Source of the DNA: Tolypothrix brevis GSE-NOS-MK-07-07A
GTDB lineage: Bacteria > Cyanobacteriota > Cyanobacteriia > Cyanobacteriales > Nostocaceae
DNA: 64,000 nucleotides
Assembly: GCA_019358985.1 (NCBI GenBank)
Contig: JAHHIJ010000029.1
Coordinates: 1 to 64,000 of the forward strand
Reading direction: 5' to 3'
Shown: positions 63,807-64,000 of the stretch, one piece after another
How the letters are laid out: each line of letters starts with the position of its first letter
How positions within the stretch are numbered: the first letter of the stretch is position 1
Notes under the pieces: model-generated
Database searches by the model: none
Seen by the model: only the letters and a program-made list of their open reading frames with translations
What the model was told of the DNA's origin: nothing
Program-made: the position numbers and the translations under genes

Positions 63807-64000
63807 TTATTGCGCCATTCGAGCCTGGAAGATAGACCTGAAGGCTTGAATCATCTCTGGGGTTGCTTGGGTCGTTTGCCACGTTGGACGCTTGATTAAG
63901 CGATCGCACCAAGCACTCAATTTAGGATAATCACTCAAGGACACGCGAAGCGCTACCAATAAGGGTACAATAGTACCAGCCACCGTTTCGGCAAGAGTTA
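63807..64000 (-). CDS. Glutathione S-transferase, C-terminal part (runs off the window)
   Basis: The last 64 codons read TLAETVAGTIVPLLVALRVS, then SDYPKLSAWCDRLIKRPTWQTTQATPEMIQAFR to the stop at 63807. This is the helical C-terminal GST domain, with the conserved YPKLSAW-RL--RP-W motif. The N-terminal thioredoxin-fold lies outside the window, so substrate class cannot be assigned. Confidence 0.85.
   Translation of the reverse strand, partial: TLAETVAGTIVPLLVALRVSLSDYPKLSAWCDRLIKRPTWQTTQATPEMIQAFRSIFQARMAQ

Overview
The window comes from a cyanobacterium, most likely a filamentous member of the Nostocales. The evidence is the very frequent GCGATCGC (HIP1) octamers, photosynthesis genes (psbI, thf1, a one-helix high-light-inducible protein, crtQ), plant-like chlorophyll/carotenoid and Calvin-cycle enzymes (hemA, class II FBPase/SBPase), cyanobacteria-specific families (DUF3769, COP23, DUF4079, DUF1830, UPF0182), and abundant heptanucleotide tandem repeats (STRR type) between genes. 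No rRNA, tRNA, CRISPR array or prophage was found.

Layout. 0.2-7 kb: a small hypothetical protein, psbI, a DUF3769/LptD-like outer-membrane protein, two convergent DUF433/PIN-like toxin-antitoxin modules (one with a destroyed toxin), a bestrophin channel and a DUF427 protein. 7-13 kb: an exbB remnant with an internal deletion, COP23, an M48 metalloprotease, thf1 and an intact exbB-exbD pair. 13-25.6 kb: housekeeping genes (sugar nucleotidyltransferase, UPF0182 membrane protein broken at a 33-nt poly-C tract, hemA, glpX, methyltransferase, grxC, tadA, plsC-like, bolA, grxD). 26-37.7 kb: an atypical OmpR-type regulator, an ABC ATPase, small membrane proteins, a B12/radical-SAM protein followed by a DICT/HD protein and a pentapeptide protein, a vapBC pair with one stop codon in each gene, an ArsR-Clp N-domain fusion and pyrB. 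38-42 kb: ctaCDE, the aa3-type cytochrome c oxidase operon. 42-47.4 kb: accessory region with a three-gene overlapping cassette, a degenerate IS200/IS605-type tnpB element inserted in hicB, an FAD monooxygenase and a WD40 protein. 48-64 kb: hlip, ald, crtQ plus SRPBCC, a truncated fitAB-type pair, a 2Fe-2S ferredoxin, cobQ, bcp, an ABC-2 exporter, glgC, a DnaJ-family co-chaperone and the end of a glutathione S-transferase gene.

The most striking structural theme is repeat colonisation. At least two MITE-like families (ends TAGACA... and AGGACTTACGC...), a set of palindromes that share outer arms but carry different cores, a 21-bp tandem array, and 7- and 9-bp minisatellites lie between genes. 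Some lie inside genes: UPF0182 and pyrB carry repeat-derived extra segments. A second theme is erosion of toxin-antitoxin modules: about nine TA-like loci are visible and most are broken by stops, truncation or insertion.
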